Source: Sophora flavescens (taxonomy: Eukaryota; Streptophyta; Magnoliopsida; Fabales; Fabaceae). From it: DNA of 64,000 nucleotides. The notes beneath the pieces were generated by a model. The model did no database searches. It saw nothing but the letters and a program-made list of their open reading frames with translations, and was not told the origin of the DNA. A program made the translations under genes and the position numbers. This document shows, piece by piece, positions 11,190 to 22,285 of the stretch. The stretch's first letter is position 1. The number at the start of each line of letters is the position of its first letter. The stretch spans positions 80,377,228 through 80,441,227 of the forward strand of contig CM061068.1 of NCBI GenBank assembly GCA_030762895.1. The letters are read 5' to 3'.

Positions 11190-11760
11190 TTATAAATAAA
11201 TAAATGAAGTACGTAGGAATGAACGGAATAAGTATAGTCGCGCGGCCACGAGTCGTTGCCGCCTGCAAAATCAACGTAGAAATTCCGATGGTCAAATTGG
11301 GTCCTTTGCCGCCATGATGAACGTCGAAATACAACAAACCTATAATAAAATAATCACACTGCGTAACACATAACGCATTTATAATAAAAAAAATGCACTC
11401 ACACAAATTCTTTCTTATAATAAAAAAAATGGTAAAGTACTTTTTTTTTAAAGTATTCCCCAAACCAGATGTAAAACATATGTGAAGAAAAAGGTGGGCG
11501 AAATCATTTCTCGTAGAGTTTCATTTTGTACGTATGACAAAATTTGAATATGAATATCATATTTTTATGCTTTTATATTTTTATTTATTATTTTTTTTCT
11601 CTTTATGTCTTTCATTGTTACCCAAAATATACCTTGTATACAGTGTTGTATACATGTCAATCTCTCTGTTTGTTGTAAAATATTTCTGTTTACAATATTT
11701 TAATATTCTTCTTTTAAAATTACACTATAACTTTTACACCTAAATCCTAATCACCAATCA
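11190..11760. repeat. Dispersed AT-rich repeat, copy 1
   Basis: Two parts recur elsewhere. GCCGCCTGCAAAATCAACG at 11258-11276 recurs at 13349-13367 with its surroundings. The stretch around AGATGTAAAACATATGTGAAG (about 11465-11660) recurs at 14500-14720 and, inverted, at 40960-41110. The small open frames here are AT-rich chance ORFs. Element class unknown. Confidence 0.5.
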
Positions 11761-11880
11761 TTTACTTTATATTTATTTCAAAAACAAAAGTCATCATACG
11801 ATAAATATATAAAAAAGGAAAAACTTAGAAACGGTTCCCTGTATCTTGTTCCTACTTATCCTCCCTCAAAATATAACATA

Positions 11881-12192
11881 CTCCACCCGCTCACTATTAT
11901 AAGCAAAAATTGAATAAAATACATAAATTAAGGTAGTTAGTTGATCTTATTTAAAAAAGTTATTGGGAATAAAAATTATATTTGTTACCTAAATTATCAT
12001 TCATCTTATTTATTAAGCTTGTGTTGTTGAGAATAAAAGGAGCCATTCGAAAACAAAATTTATATTAAATGAAGGATATTTTGAGAATAACTTCATCAAA
12101 TAAGATGAATGTAGTTAAAATAAATGAACCAATATATTTTCTTGATCTGTATGTTTTAATGTTTTGTTTCTTATATTATGGACAGGAGGGAG
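11881..12192. mobile_element. Stowaway-like MITE
   Basis: The left end is CTCCACCCGCTCAC and the right end, read inward, is CTCCCTCCTGTCC, close to the CTCCCTCCGTCC terminus of Tc1/mariner-derived Stowaway elements. Both ends are flanked by TA (11879-11880 and 12193-12194), the expected target duplication. About 312 bases, no coding capacity. A diverged partner right end (TTAAGGACCGGAGGCAGTA) lies at about 13665-13685. Confidence 0.6.
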
Positions 12193-12717
12193 TATATTAT
12201 TTGTGTTATTAGAATGGACACTCAAGTAAGGCTTACATATTTATATATGAAGTAGGTATGAGATATTTAATTTCGGGAAAATGTTTTTGGTAATTCAAAT
12301 TATTTATCCATACTCCGTGTTAACTAATTTTTATTTTATAAAGTTAACTAGATGGTTAATTAGTTTATATATAATGTATTTAAGCGCAATTAAGTTTAAA
12401 TTCATTGTGTCCAACATTTTTTTTTATCAAAAAGTCATGCTTACTAGTGTCATATGTTAGCTCTTAAAATATTGAATGTATCAATTTCGATTATATATTT
12501 TTTTTACTTATGTCCTTAAAATACCAGTTAATATCCTCTTTTATTAAACAAAAATGTTAATTTGACATATTTTTACCAACATCAATACAGCGACATCGTA
12601 TGTATGCCGATCCCATGTAAACACCGTAGCTGCACCGCATTTACATTGTAGTGGGTCTATTTTTTTAAAAAAAATTATATTTTTTTTAAAAAAATTTATA
12701 AATAATTTTTTTGGTTA
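12193..12717. other. AT-rich spacer, no gene seen
   Basis: Very AT-rich sequence with homopolymer tracts; no homology, structure or plausible ORF recognised. Confidence 0.5.
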
Positions 12718-13140
12718 AGTATATGTAAATATCTGGTGAATCAGATACAAATATCTGGTGAATTCAATTCATTATCTGGTGAATGGGTTTTTTGAGAAAT
12801 AGTTTTTTTGGTTAAGTATGTGCAAATATTTGGTGAATCAGGTATAAATATCTGGTGAATTCAGTTCATTATCTGGTGAATAAGTTTTTTTGAGAAATAA
12901 ATTTTTTGGTTAAGTATGTGCAAATATATAGTGAACCAGGTACAAATATCTGGTGAATTCAGTTCATTATCTGGTGAATGTGTTTTTTTTATAAATAATT
13001 TTTTTGGTTAAGTATGTGTAAATATCTGGTGGATGAGTTTTTTTGAGAAATAAATTTTTTGGTTAAGTATGTATAAATATCTGGTGAATCAGGTACAAAT
13101 ATCTGATGAATTTAGTTCATTATCCAGTGAATTAGTTTTT
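12718..13140. repeat. Tandem array of an ATCTGGTGAAT-containing unit
   Basis: About four diverged units of roughly 100 bases share GGTTAAGTATGTG, AATATCTGGTGAATCAGG and TTCATTATCTGGTGAATG, followed by a T-rich/A-rich stretch. The same unit forms both arms of the fold-back element at 24692-27285, where copies are more alike. No GC-rich terminal segment is present here, so this is a partial or ancestral copy. Confidence 0.75.
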
Positions 13141-13319
13141 TAAAAATAATTTTTTTTAAAGTAAAAAAAAGAAAAGAAAATAAAGAATCGTGTGTTCGGT
13201 TAGCACGACTGTCTATTAAAATATAATTCAGATTTCTCGTAACTCTGTATTCTTTCTCACTTCTGTCTTATGTCTGACATTGTAACAAAACGATAACGTC
13301 TACTGTCAAATTTTCTTAC

Positions 13320-13690
13320 AATTTCCGGAAGGGGGTAAGTACTCAATGCCGCCTGCAAAATCAACGCAAAGTCTCAATGTTCAACCTGTATCATATGCCG
13401 CCATTATTGAAGTCGGAAAAAAAAAAAATCAATTTTTACATATTTTAAATATTAATTTTAAATATTATACTTATTTATAATATGATTTATATTTATAAGA
13501 TATACCAAATTTTCATATAATTTTTCAAAAAAAAAACATTCCATATAAATGAGTTTGTTCATTAATTAGAAGGGGTATTTTTTGAAATTTATATGAATAT
13601 TAATTATAATTAATTTATTTCAATACATTTTCTTGATCCACGTATTTTAGAGTTTTATTTCTTATATTAAGGACCGGAGGCAGTACTAAC
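13320..13690. repeat. Dispersed repeat copy 2 plus MITE right-end remnant
   Basis: 13349-13415 repeats the GCCGCCTGCAAAATCAACG...GCCGCCAT block of 11258-11330. 13560-13690 resembles the right part of the MITE at 12050-12194, ending in GGACCGGAGGCAGTA. Confidence 0.45.
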
Positions 13691-14394
13691 CAATATCTTA
13701 AATATATTAATTAAGGAGTTAAAGATATAAAAATTTTATTACTGGAGAGGTCCATTTGGAGAGATAAAGACATATTTAATAAAATAATATTATTTTTTAA
13801 ATAATATTATTTTATTAAATGTGTCTTTCTCTCTCATACTGGACTCATCCAATAACTGAAGAGGAACACGTTCCATTATAGTTGGCCTATCCGTCACATG
13901 TCTTAATTGAGTTAGGCCCGTAATCCTTTCAGCCTCAACATACTTGGTCGGCCCAAACCATACGCCAAATTCACCCGGTAACAATTAATGCATACTTAGG
14001 AAAGATAAATTTTTCATCTTTCAACTGTTTTTCATCCAAAAAGTATTTTTTATAAATAATCTAGTAAGTTTTGTATCTAACTTAAATTTTTTAAAAAAAC
14101 ATTCTTTCTCCATCTAAAAACAAAGGACTGTTTTTTGGGAAATATTTTTTTTTCTCTCACATGCAATACCCTTTCTCCCTCTCCTCTTTTATTTAACATT
14201 AATATAAACAAATAACTTCAAACGCATTTTCGTAATTTATTATGTAAAAATAATTTTTTTATACCATCCAAACTAAATAAATTATCTTAAAATTATTTTT
14301 CAACAAACATATCCAAACAAAAATATATTCTAATTAGAATCGAGTTTTACAATAATCAATTATATATATAATTGATTATCTACATAATATGGCA
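13691..14394. other. AT-rich spacer, no gene seen
   Basis: A 16-base perfect inverted repeat (AATAATATTATTT around 13783-13815) and an ATTGATTATATATATAATTGATTA-like palindrome near 14355-14380 are the only structures. The 64-residue minus ORF at 13790-13984 has no recognisable features. Confidence 0.45.
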
Positions 14395-14725
14395 GCATTA
14401 TCAGCAAACAAACATGAAACATTTGTCATAAAAAACTGCATCTACTCAATTTATTTTTTGTAATAAAAAAAAGACATACGTTTTTAAACTTTTTCCCGAG
14501 TAAGATGTAAAACACGTGTGACGAAAATGGTGCATAAAATCATTTCTAATTTATAATAGAGTTTCATTACTTGCATGATAAAATTGAATTTCATATCGTA
14601 GTTTTATATTTTCAAATATTTATTTATTATTCTTGTCAAAAAAAATATTTATTTATTATTTCTCTCTATTATGTTTTCAATGTTACAAAAATATATCTCC
14701 CATATAGTGTTGTATAGGACTAGAG
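14395..14725. repeat. Dispersed AT-rich repeat, copy 3
   Basis: Matches 11345-11660 in direct orientation: AGATGTAAAACACGTGTGA, AATCATTTCT, AGAGTTTCATT, and ATATAGTGTTGTATA at the end. Confidence 0.5.
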
Positions 14726-15165
14726 TTGCTTACCCGTGCTGAACGTACGGGTACAGTTTCATAATGTCAAAACAAACGATATTATAGCACTCAAATCAAT
14801 TTAACTTGAGTAAAAGTAAATATCAAAGGCCCAAACGATTTTATCCATTGTCAGTTAATGTAATACTAATAGGCCCATTTCTTTTTGTTTTTGGTTAACC
14901 TAATAGGCCCATTTCATCACAAAGGGACGACTGAAACACTTGAAATTCAATTCCAACTGTTCACAAGCAACCCTAAATAACTTGATAAGAATAGCAAGTC
15001 AAACAACTTGAAAATAAGCGCGTCCATCTTGCCACGTCAGCAGACGAGGGTTATTCTTGTAACTCAAGTATACATCCATAATGCCTAACTAAAATTCAAT
15101 AGACGTCCACAGTGCCACGTCACTGGACGGATTTTCTCTTAATGGCTTAGCAAGTCAAAAGACTT
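14726..15165. other. Spacer without gene
   Basis: Mixed-composition sequence. GCCACGTCA(G/C) occurs near 15035 and 15115, followed by GACGAG or GGACGG, and looks like degenerate outlying units of the 25-bp minisatellite that starts at 15166. Confidence 0.45.
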
Positions 15166-15290
15166 GTGTGGACGAACGCTTTCGTCACTTGGGTGGACGA
15201 GCGCTTCTGTCACTTGTGTGGACGAGCGCTTCTGTCACTTGTGTGGACGAGCGCTTCTACCACATCAGTAGACGAGCAGGTTCTACAACT
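15166..15290. repeat. 25-bp minisatellite, five units
   Basis: Five consecutive units start at 15166, 15191, 15216, 15241 and 15266 and share GTGGACGAGCGCTTCTG. The two central units are almost identical and the outer ones diverge, as expected for array growth by slippage or unequal exchange. Confidence 0.88.
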
Positions 15291-16292
15291 AATATATACA
15301 GTTTAACATTTTAATTCCACATTTATAACTTTCAGGTTCTCAAAGGAGTACAGATCATATTTCGAAAGGTGGGGTAAGTCTAGGCATCGTTCTTCAGGTG
15401 TAAAAATTGTTTCTCAAATGAGTCATCATCTTATACCTTAGTATGTAGTGTTTAACATATTGAAACTAACTTATGCAATGTTTAAGGGAAGCACAAAAAA
15501 ATATATGATGGAAGCACCAAAAATTTGTTGGGAGAAACTTGGTCCTTCTAGTTTCCATGAATGAGAAAAGATGGGATAAAGAAGAAAAAAAAAATCAATG
15601 AAGAGAAAGATGGTGACAAGTGTATAGAAAAAGCATGGGAATAAAAGATGTGACTAATGATAAGAAAAAAAGTGTGCTATGAGCAGCAAAAATAATTTAT
15701 TGAGCTTAAAAGCTTGCATTCAATTTCATACACTCAGGTAAAACTCTAAGTTCAATGGTATGGCTAAAGTTCAAAACCAACTTATGAAGTCATTACCATA
15801 TAGGTTGGAGCACCATCATACTGTATAGGAGGCAAGGGCAATTGGTGCTCAACTCTATTGAGCTAGAATTTGGAAGTAAACCAAATTACAGAATGCCAAG
15901 GTCCAGTGGAAATACAACCAAAAAAAGTATTTTTTGTCTTCACAAGCAGAGCTTCAATGCCAAAGTCTTATGCTTTTGTTTGGAGCATCAATCATAATGG
16001 GAGAATCGTACTACAATGTACAAAATGTCAAAAGAAATTGAACAAAATATCATTACAACTTGAAATAAACTTCAATTAAAGACTGAAATATAAACATGAT
16101 AACCGCCCTATTCGCCACAATCTTCCAGCTTCTTTGTGTGTGTCCCAATAACGGATCTGCATCAGATCCCTTCCACCATTAACATCGTCGGCGATCTTCC
16201 CGGCAACCATCCACACCATCAGTCACCGACATCAATGGCAAGCCGGAGAAGAAAAGTGCAGGGGGACGAAATGAGATAAAGAGAGATCGAAG
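15291..16292. other. Spacer left of E2, possible host-gene edge but nothing recognised
   Basis: Less AT-rich than its surroundings. An open frame of 69 residues (15870-16079, plus) has no recognisable motif. 16110-16292 is relatively GC-rich and reads like a transcript edge on either strand, but no splice-consistent coding sequence could be built. Confidence 0.3.
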
Positions 16293-16295
16293 AGG

Positions 16296-16716
16296 CACTA
16301 GTGCAATAAGCGCTTTTTACGTCAGTTAAAATTGATTTTTTACGTCAGAATACTGACTGACGTAAATACAGCTGACGTTAAAAGTTAAAATTTTAACGTC
16401 AGTTGAGAACTAACGTTAAATATAAAACTATTAACGTCGGTTCTTTAACACAACTGACGTTAATTTTGTCAAAATTAACGCCAGTTCTTTAACACAGCTG
16501 ACGTTAATTTTGTAAAAATTAACGTCAGTTCTTTAAGAACGGACGTTAATTTTGTTAAAACTAACGTCAGCTGTTATAAAGAACTGACGTTAAAGGTCTT
16601 AATTTTAACGTCAGTTGTAATAAACAACTTACGTTAATAGTGTACTGTATATTTTATAAAATACTATTAACGTCAGTTGTATCATACAACTGACGTTAAT
16701 AGTATTTTTTTTTTTA
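16296..16716. repeat. E2 left (3') terminal and subterminal repeats
   Basis: After CACTAGTGCA come about ten copies of TTAACGTCAGTT in alternating orientation, pairing into hairpins such as AACGTCAGTTCTTTAA. Confidence 0.9.
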
Positions 16717-16935
16717 AATTCAGTTTTAAAATATCACTCCCCTCAGCTATCCCGCATTCAAGAAATATCCCAAGAATACGAATATCACACACATTACAGA
16801 ATTGCAAAGGAAAAATGGAACAATGATCCATATGTATGCCTGTTCAGAAACAATATATATTTATTAACATAGGTTATAACTCAAAATAAATACAGAAATA
16901 AAAATAAAAATAAATGTATACTAAGTTTAAACTAC

Positions 16936-19900
16936 CTATATCAATATACCTTCGTGATGATCATCACGAGTGGCATGTACATCGTCCACCTGTGTCTCCT
17001 CGATTATAGTAGGCATGTTTGTTGAAAAAGAAGGAGTCTCAGGAATATCAAGATTTGAATCTTCATTTTCATCACTACCATTATACATGCTTTTTCCTTG
17101 GAGAACCACGGACAACCTTTTGTTAGAAGGATCAGTGATGTAGAACACTTGTTTTGCTTGGGAAGCCATTATGAAAGGCTCATTTATATGACCTAACTTG
17201 TTGAGGTCTACCAATGTGAACCCCAATTCGTCGGTTTGTACACCACCGTTACTATCAACCTACTTACATTTAAATACCGGCACCATAAGCTTAGTGTAAT
17301 CGAGCACCCAAATATCTTCAATATATCCAAAGTAAGGTCTCGGTGCTTTAACGGGTTTTGTGTCCTTTGCACTAGAGAAGTGCATTGCTTCGGCCACGAT
17401 CATAACCCCACTATTTTGCATGGTACTATTGTTATCTTGTTCCTTTGTATAAAAGGAAAAGTTATTTATGTCGTATCCGCTCCAACATATGACGTTGAAG
17501 CTAGGCCCACGTGCTAGCCATCTTACGTCATCGGAAGCAGTACTACCATCCTTAAGCATTTCTTCCTTGAACCATGGTAAGAAAGTCTTGTTATGCTTGT
17601 TCAACAACCACATTTCGCTCATTCGAGGGTTTTCTTGATTGACTTTTCTTTTTTGTTCAAATAAGAAAGGCTGAACACATTCGATGTTGTTCAATACATA
17701 CAAATGTGCTTGAAGCACTTCCTCCCGATCATTCCTATTAATTCTTAAGCCATGTGTACCCTTACCTTGACATCTGATCTCATCATGCCGAGTCTTAGGA
17801 ACCCCTATAGGATCCGTGTTATGAAGGTAGTCCGAACAAAACTCAATAGCTTCTTCTGCAACATACCTTTGAACAATATATGCTTCCGGACGATGAGGAT
17901 TCTTCACGTACCCTTTCAAGATCTTCATGTAGCGCTCAACTGGGTACATCCATCTCAGAAAAACCGGCCCACATAATATAATCTCCCTCACCAAATGAAC
18001 AATTAAGTGAATCATTATGTCGAAAAAGGAAGGAGGAAAATACATCTCCAATTGGCACAAGATTGTAGCAGCCTCAACTTCCAAGTCATCCAACATACGG
18101 GAGTTAACGACTTTGCTACATATAGAATTGAAGAATGAGCACAACTGAGTAATGGCATGTCTCACATTTTTTGGAGCAATACCACGAATAGCAACGGGCA
18201 GAAGTTGTTGCATCAAGATGTGACAATCATGAGACTTTAAGCCAACCAATTTAAGATCACTAGAGACAAGCCTCTTCATATTTGAAGAGTAACCATGTGG
18301 AACTTTGATGCCCTGAAGACACCCGCAGAAACTTTGTCTCTCTTTTTTTGACAAAGTATGACATGCTGGCGGCAAATAAGTCCGCTTACCATCCTTAACA
18401 ACTGGAGCTAACTTCTCTCGTATACCCATAGCAACGAGGTCGAGACGAGCATTCACACCATCCTTTGTTTTGTCCTGAATGTTGAGAAGCGTCCCGATCA
18501 CACTATCACACACATTTTTCTCCACATGCATCACATCAATGCAGTGTCTGACATCAAGCTTGCGCCAGTATGGAAGATCAAAGAATATCGACCTCTTCTT
18601 CCATATGTTTTTCTCAACAACTTTACCTTTCTTTTTGGACTTGCTGAATATAACATCGATGTTCTTTACCCTCTGATAAACCTGCTCTCCAATTAAGGCC
18701 GCCGATGCTTCTTCTGTCTCTTGGCATCCATTAAAAGCTTTTTTCATCTTACGATATGGGTGATCACGTCTAAGAAATCTCCGATGCCCAAGGTAAACTG
18801 TCTTCTTTCCATGATGCAACTGAGTGTAGCATGTGCCTTCTTAACATAAAGGGCATGCTATATGCCCCTTGACACTTTGCATTCAAGTTACCGTATCTTT
18901 GGAAAGTCGTTGATGGTGCAAAATAACATGGCACGAAGCTTGAAAGTCTCATGAGAATACCCATCAACTACATCAACACCTTCCACCCACAGCGTTTTCA
19001 AGTCTTCAATCAAGGGACCTAGATAAACATCTAAGTCATTTCCTGGTTGCTTTGGGCCCGAAATCATCATAGACAGCATCATGTATTTGCGCTTCATGCA
19101 CAACCAAGGGGGCATGTTGTAAATTACCAACAGAACAGGCCATGAACTATGAATACTACTCATGTTACCATAAGGATTCGATCATTCCATCCGTAGCAAG
19201 TCCAAGCCTTAGGTTTCTTGGCTCATCGGCGAAATCCGGAAACATAGTATCGATATTCTTCCATTGAATAGAATCAACAGGATGACGAACCTTTCCATCA
19301 CGTTTCCTCTCATCATTATGCCATCTAAGATTCTTCTCATCTTTCGCATTGGCAAACAATCGCTTGAACCTTGGAATTATTGGAAGATACCACAACACCT
19401 TCGCAGGAGGACCCTTTTTTCTCACATCATCAAGATCATCATCATCATCACCACCCTTCACTTTGTATCGTGATAACCCACATTTGGGGCAATCGTGATT
19501 GTCTTCATGAACACCGGTGTACAATATGCAATCATTGGGGCATGCGTGTATCTTCTTATACTCCATACCCATAGGACACAATACCTTCTTGGCCTCATAG
19601 TTACGGTCAAGCAATGTGTTGTCCTCCGGAAGCAAGTCTTTCAACACTTCAAGCAATTCCGTGAAGCTTTTATCGGTCCAACCATTTCTCGCCTTCACAC
19701 AAACCAATTTTAGCACCGCCGACAACCGTGTATGAGTAGTACACCCTGGATATAAAGGCTTATCCGCATCACCGCACAACCTATCATACACATGAGCTCA
19801 ATGAAAAGATTATTGTCCAATATCACGGATCATGTCCTCTACTCGATCATCCTCCATATCTACGTCAATGTCCTCACTTTGGGAGACACTTGCCGTACTA

Positions 19901-20139
19901 CTCAACAACACATCACCGTGCCATATCCATCTTGTATAACTCAAGCAAATCCCTTCACAAATCAAATGAGTACGTATATCCTTCACCGTACATTTCCTCG
20001 TATTCAAACACTTGACACAAGGACAACAGAACATTCCATTACTATTAGGAACATTCCTTTGAGCAAATTCTATAAATTCTCCCACCCCCTTCAAATACTC
20101 AGCACTAGTACGCTTACAAACCATCCAACTATGATCCAT
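16936..20139 (-). pseudogene. TNP2-type CACTA transposase of E2, broken
   Basis: The ATG at 20139 opens MDHSWMVCKRTSAEYLKG and the transposase-associated domain (CPCVKCLN, HLICEGICLSYTRW). The zinc-ribbon-like block IHACPNDCILYTG follows near 19520. The core DVMHVEKNVCDSVIGTLLN lies near 18540-18480, then a DUF4218-type stretch (MYFPPSFFDIMIHLIVHLV, near 18050-18000) and a DUF4216-type end (FGYIEDIWVLDYTK, near 17330-17290), stopping at 16936. The longest intact stretch is 17260-18819 (519 codons). Damage seen: two stops and a 1-base shift near 19800, a 4-base insertion near 19175, a 1-base shift near 18895, and a Trp-to-stop change in the KCKWVD motif near 17262. The length is normal for TNP2. 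Confidence 0.92.
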
Positions 20140-20239
20140 AACTAGATAGGTCCTGTAGATATACAAAACATATATCCAATATAAGGACAATACGGGAGAT
20201 TGAAAACTATAGTTTTTGAAGATTGCCAAGCACTGGTCA

Positions 20240-20345
20240 CAGCCTGGCAGTGATGTCCATCACGCCGTAACGTGCAATCGAACTGAACCATCACAAGCGG
20301 AAGCGATCACGGCCTAGCCGTGATGAGAGCATCACGGCCGTGACA
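20240..20345. repeat. CACGGCCGTGA-type palindromes inside E2
   Basis: Three degenerate copies (ATCACGGCCTAGCCGTGAT, ATCACGGCCGTGAC) lie between the TNP2 start and the GC-rich leader. They match the repeat clusters in the unrelated LTR at 2740-3012 and 4636-4862. Confidence 0.6.
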
Positions 20346-20489
20346 GATCAACCAGCAGAGCAACATGCACTCAAAACCAAAAATAGAGACGTACATTCCA
20401 AACAACTCAAACTCACGGTTTCAAGTTTCAACTACCGAGACTACAGTTTCAACATACACTCAAAACCAAAAATAAAAAAATGTACCCTA

Positions 20490-20830
20490 AAGACTCACCA
20501 GAAATAGGTGCTCGCGTGGTGGTGGGGAGGGGAGCTCGAGTGGTGGCCAACGTTCGATGTGGTTACTGAGAGCAGAAGGACAAGGAGAGTTAGTGCGCGG
20601 GAAGGGGAAAGAGAGATGTAAAGTTATTGCAAAGAATGAATGGAAAGACAGAGTTAGGGTTAATAGTGTACCTCATGGTGGTGGCGAAGAAGCCCTCGCG
20701 GTGGTTGCGGTGGAGATGAGCTCGCGATTAGGGCAGAGTGAGAGTGAAAGTGAGGGTTGAGAGTGAGGGTTGAGCGTGATGAAAAGAGAAAAGAGACGTA
20801 CAGAGCGAAGCACAGAAGGCGCGCGGGTGT
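20490..20830 (-). promoter_or_regulatory. GC-rich leader region of E2 TNP2
   Basis: A GC-rich island with CpGs in an AT-rich element, next to the innermost subterminal block. On the minus strand it contains an ATG followed by a possible donor (CCATGAG|GTACAC near 20670). En/Spm of maize has a GC-rich untranslated first exon in the corresponding place, so a 5' leader with regulatory role is the best guess. The plus-strand open frame at 20557-20760 is probably its shadow. Confidence 0.4.
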
Positions 20831-20851
20831 AAACCAAAATAAAACAACATT

Positions 20852-21105
20852 TGACGTCAGTTGTTTGTAAAGACTGACGTTAAAGGTCGTATATTTAACG
20901 TCAGTTGTCTTAAGAAACTGACGTTAAAAGTGTATACCTTTATCCAAAAACATACATTCATTTGACTATTTATTTAATTGAAGTAAAAGTAAAACTTTTA
21001 ACGTCAGTTGTATAAAAAACTGACGTTAAAATAAATAATTTTTTTATTTTAAAAGCACTTTTAACGTCAGTTTTTGAAGACAACTGACGTTAAAAGTGTA
21101 TATCT
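20852..21105. repeat. E2 right subterminal block 1 (innermost)
   Basis: Six inverted AACGTCAGTT copies, paired as hairpins, are followed directly by module A. Confidence 0.8.
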
Positions 21106-21660
21106 GCAAAAAAATCCATTCCTTTGACTACTGTGCTAACCCATGCACCTTGAAACTTAATCCTCTTAATGAGCATTAAGTTTATAGATAAGTTTTCAAG
21201 AAAATCAGAGAGAGACTATTCTCTATATAAAGTGCCATTCTTCTGTATCAGTATGTAAATACACCCTCTTCTTTTCCTCTATATTTCGTGCGTTTTCTAT
21301 TCCTTCACAATATGGTTCTATCACATTTGAGACTTTTGTTATTTCTTCCTATACCTATACTTAAAGGTCTCTGTCTTAATGGTCAAAAAACTTCTGAGGT
21401 TGTGTAAATCACATAATATGACTCCCTCACTTTATTCCATCTCCTCCCCAAGCGACTGTGGATAAAGCACAGATGGAGCATCAAGGACTTCAAATGAGCA
21501 GGGAGGGGATCGATGCATCCATTGGAGTTTCTGAGGACAGAACTGAGAAGAAATTGATGTTGACGCGGAAACTTTTTAATATTTTAGTGCTATGTTGCAG
21601 AAATTTTTTATCTTTTAATCATGTAATTGTAACTTATGAATCGCTTCAATGAGATACGAT
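21106..21660 (+). other. E2 module A (TATA box plus small ORF)
   Basis: Starts GTATATCTGCA and continues with CCATGCACCTTG, AATGAGCATTAAG and a TATATAA box (21224-21230), then the ORF at 21312. It is a diverged duplicate of module B (22279-22575). Beyond 21415 the two modules no longer match. The A-specific tail contains an open frame from 21458 (MDKAQMEHQG) with no known domain. Confidence 0.6.
21312..21407 (+). CDS. Small ORF A, 31 residues, duplicated in module B
   Basis: ATG follows a TATATAA box by about 88 bases. The product begins MVLSHLRLLLFLPIP and ends LKGLCLNGQKTSEVV before TAA. The sister ORF at 22461 has the same last 20 positions with two changes (I/R and K/T) and the same stop, while the first 12 residues differ. 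The hydrophobic, basic N-terminus resembles a targeting peptide, so this may be a captured first exon of a host gene rather than a whole protein (GAG|GTTGTG could be a weak donor). Function unknown. Confidence 0.35.
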   Translation: MVLSHLRLLLFLPIPILKGLCLNGQKTSEVV

Positions 21661-21784
21661 TTGATTATACATATAACACTTTTATGTTAAGTGTTTATTT
21701 ATTTTAATTTTCACAAGAATATGTTTACTAATTCAAGCTAATTAATGTAGATTAAAAATAAACTTGTTTAATATTTACACAAGT

Positions 21785-22285
21785 TCTTTACACAACTGAC
21801 GCAAATAGTGATTTAATATTTACAAATTGTCACCACCTCATTTTTAACGTCAACATAATTTATGACTGCCAAGTTCCCGTATATTACATTATTTCCAATA
21901 TTCATTCTGCACGTTTATAATTTATAGGATTATTTACGTCAGCTATTTATTATACTGAAGTAAAAAACCACACTTTTAACGTCAGTTGTATAAAAAATTG
22001 ACGTTAAAAATAAATATGATTGCCAATCAATTGCCACCACCTCATTTTTAACGTCAACTTAATTTATGACTGCCAAGTTCCCGTATATTACATTATTTCC
22101 AATATTCATTCTGCACGTTTATAATTTATAGGATTATTTACGTCAGCTATTTATTATACTGAAGTAAAAACCACATTTTTAACATCAGTTGTATAAAAAA
22201 CTGAAGTTAAAAATAAATATTTTTTATTTTAAAAACACCTTTAACGTAAGTTGTATTAAACAACTGACGTTAAAGGTGTATCTGC
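21785..22285. repeat. E2 right subterminal block 2 with internal direct duplication
   Basis: About 150 bases at 21838-21987 recur almost unchanged at 22030-22179. Both contain CACCACCTCATTTTTAACGTC, TGACTGCCAAGTTCCCG and TTACGTCAGCTATTTATTA. AACGTCAGTT-type repeats are interspersed. Confidence 0.8.
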
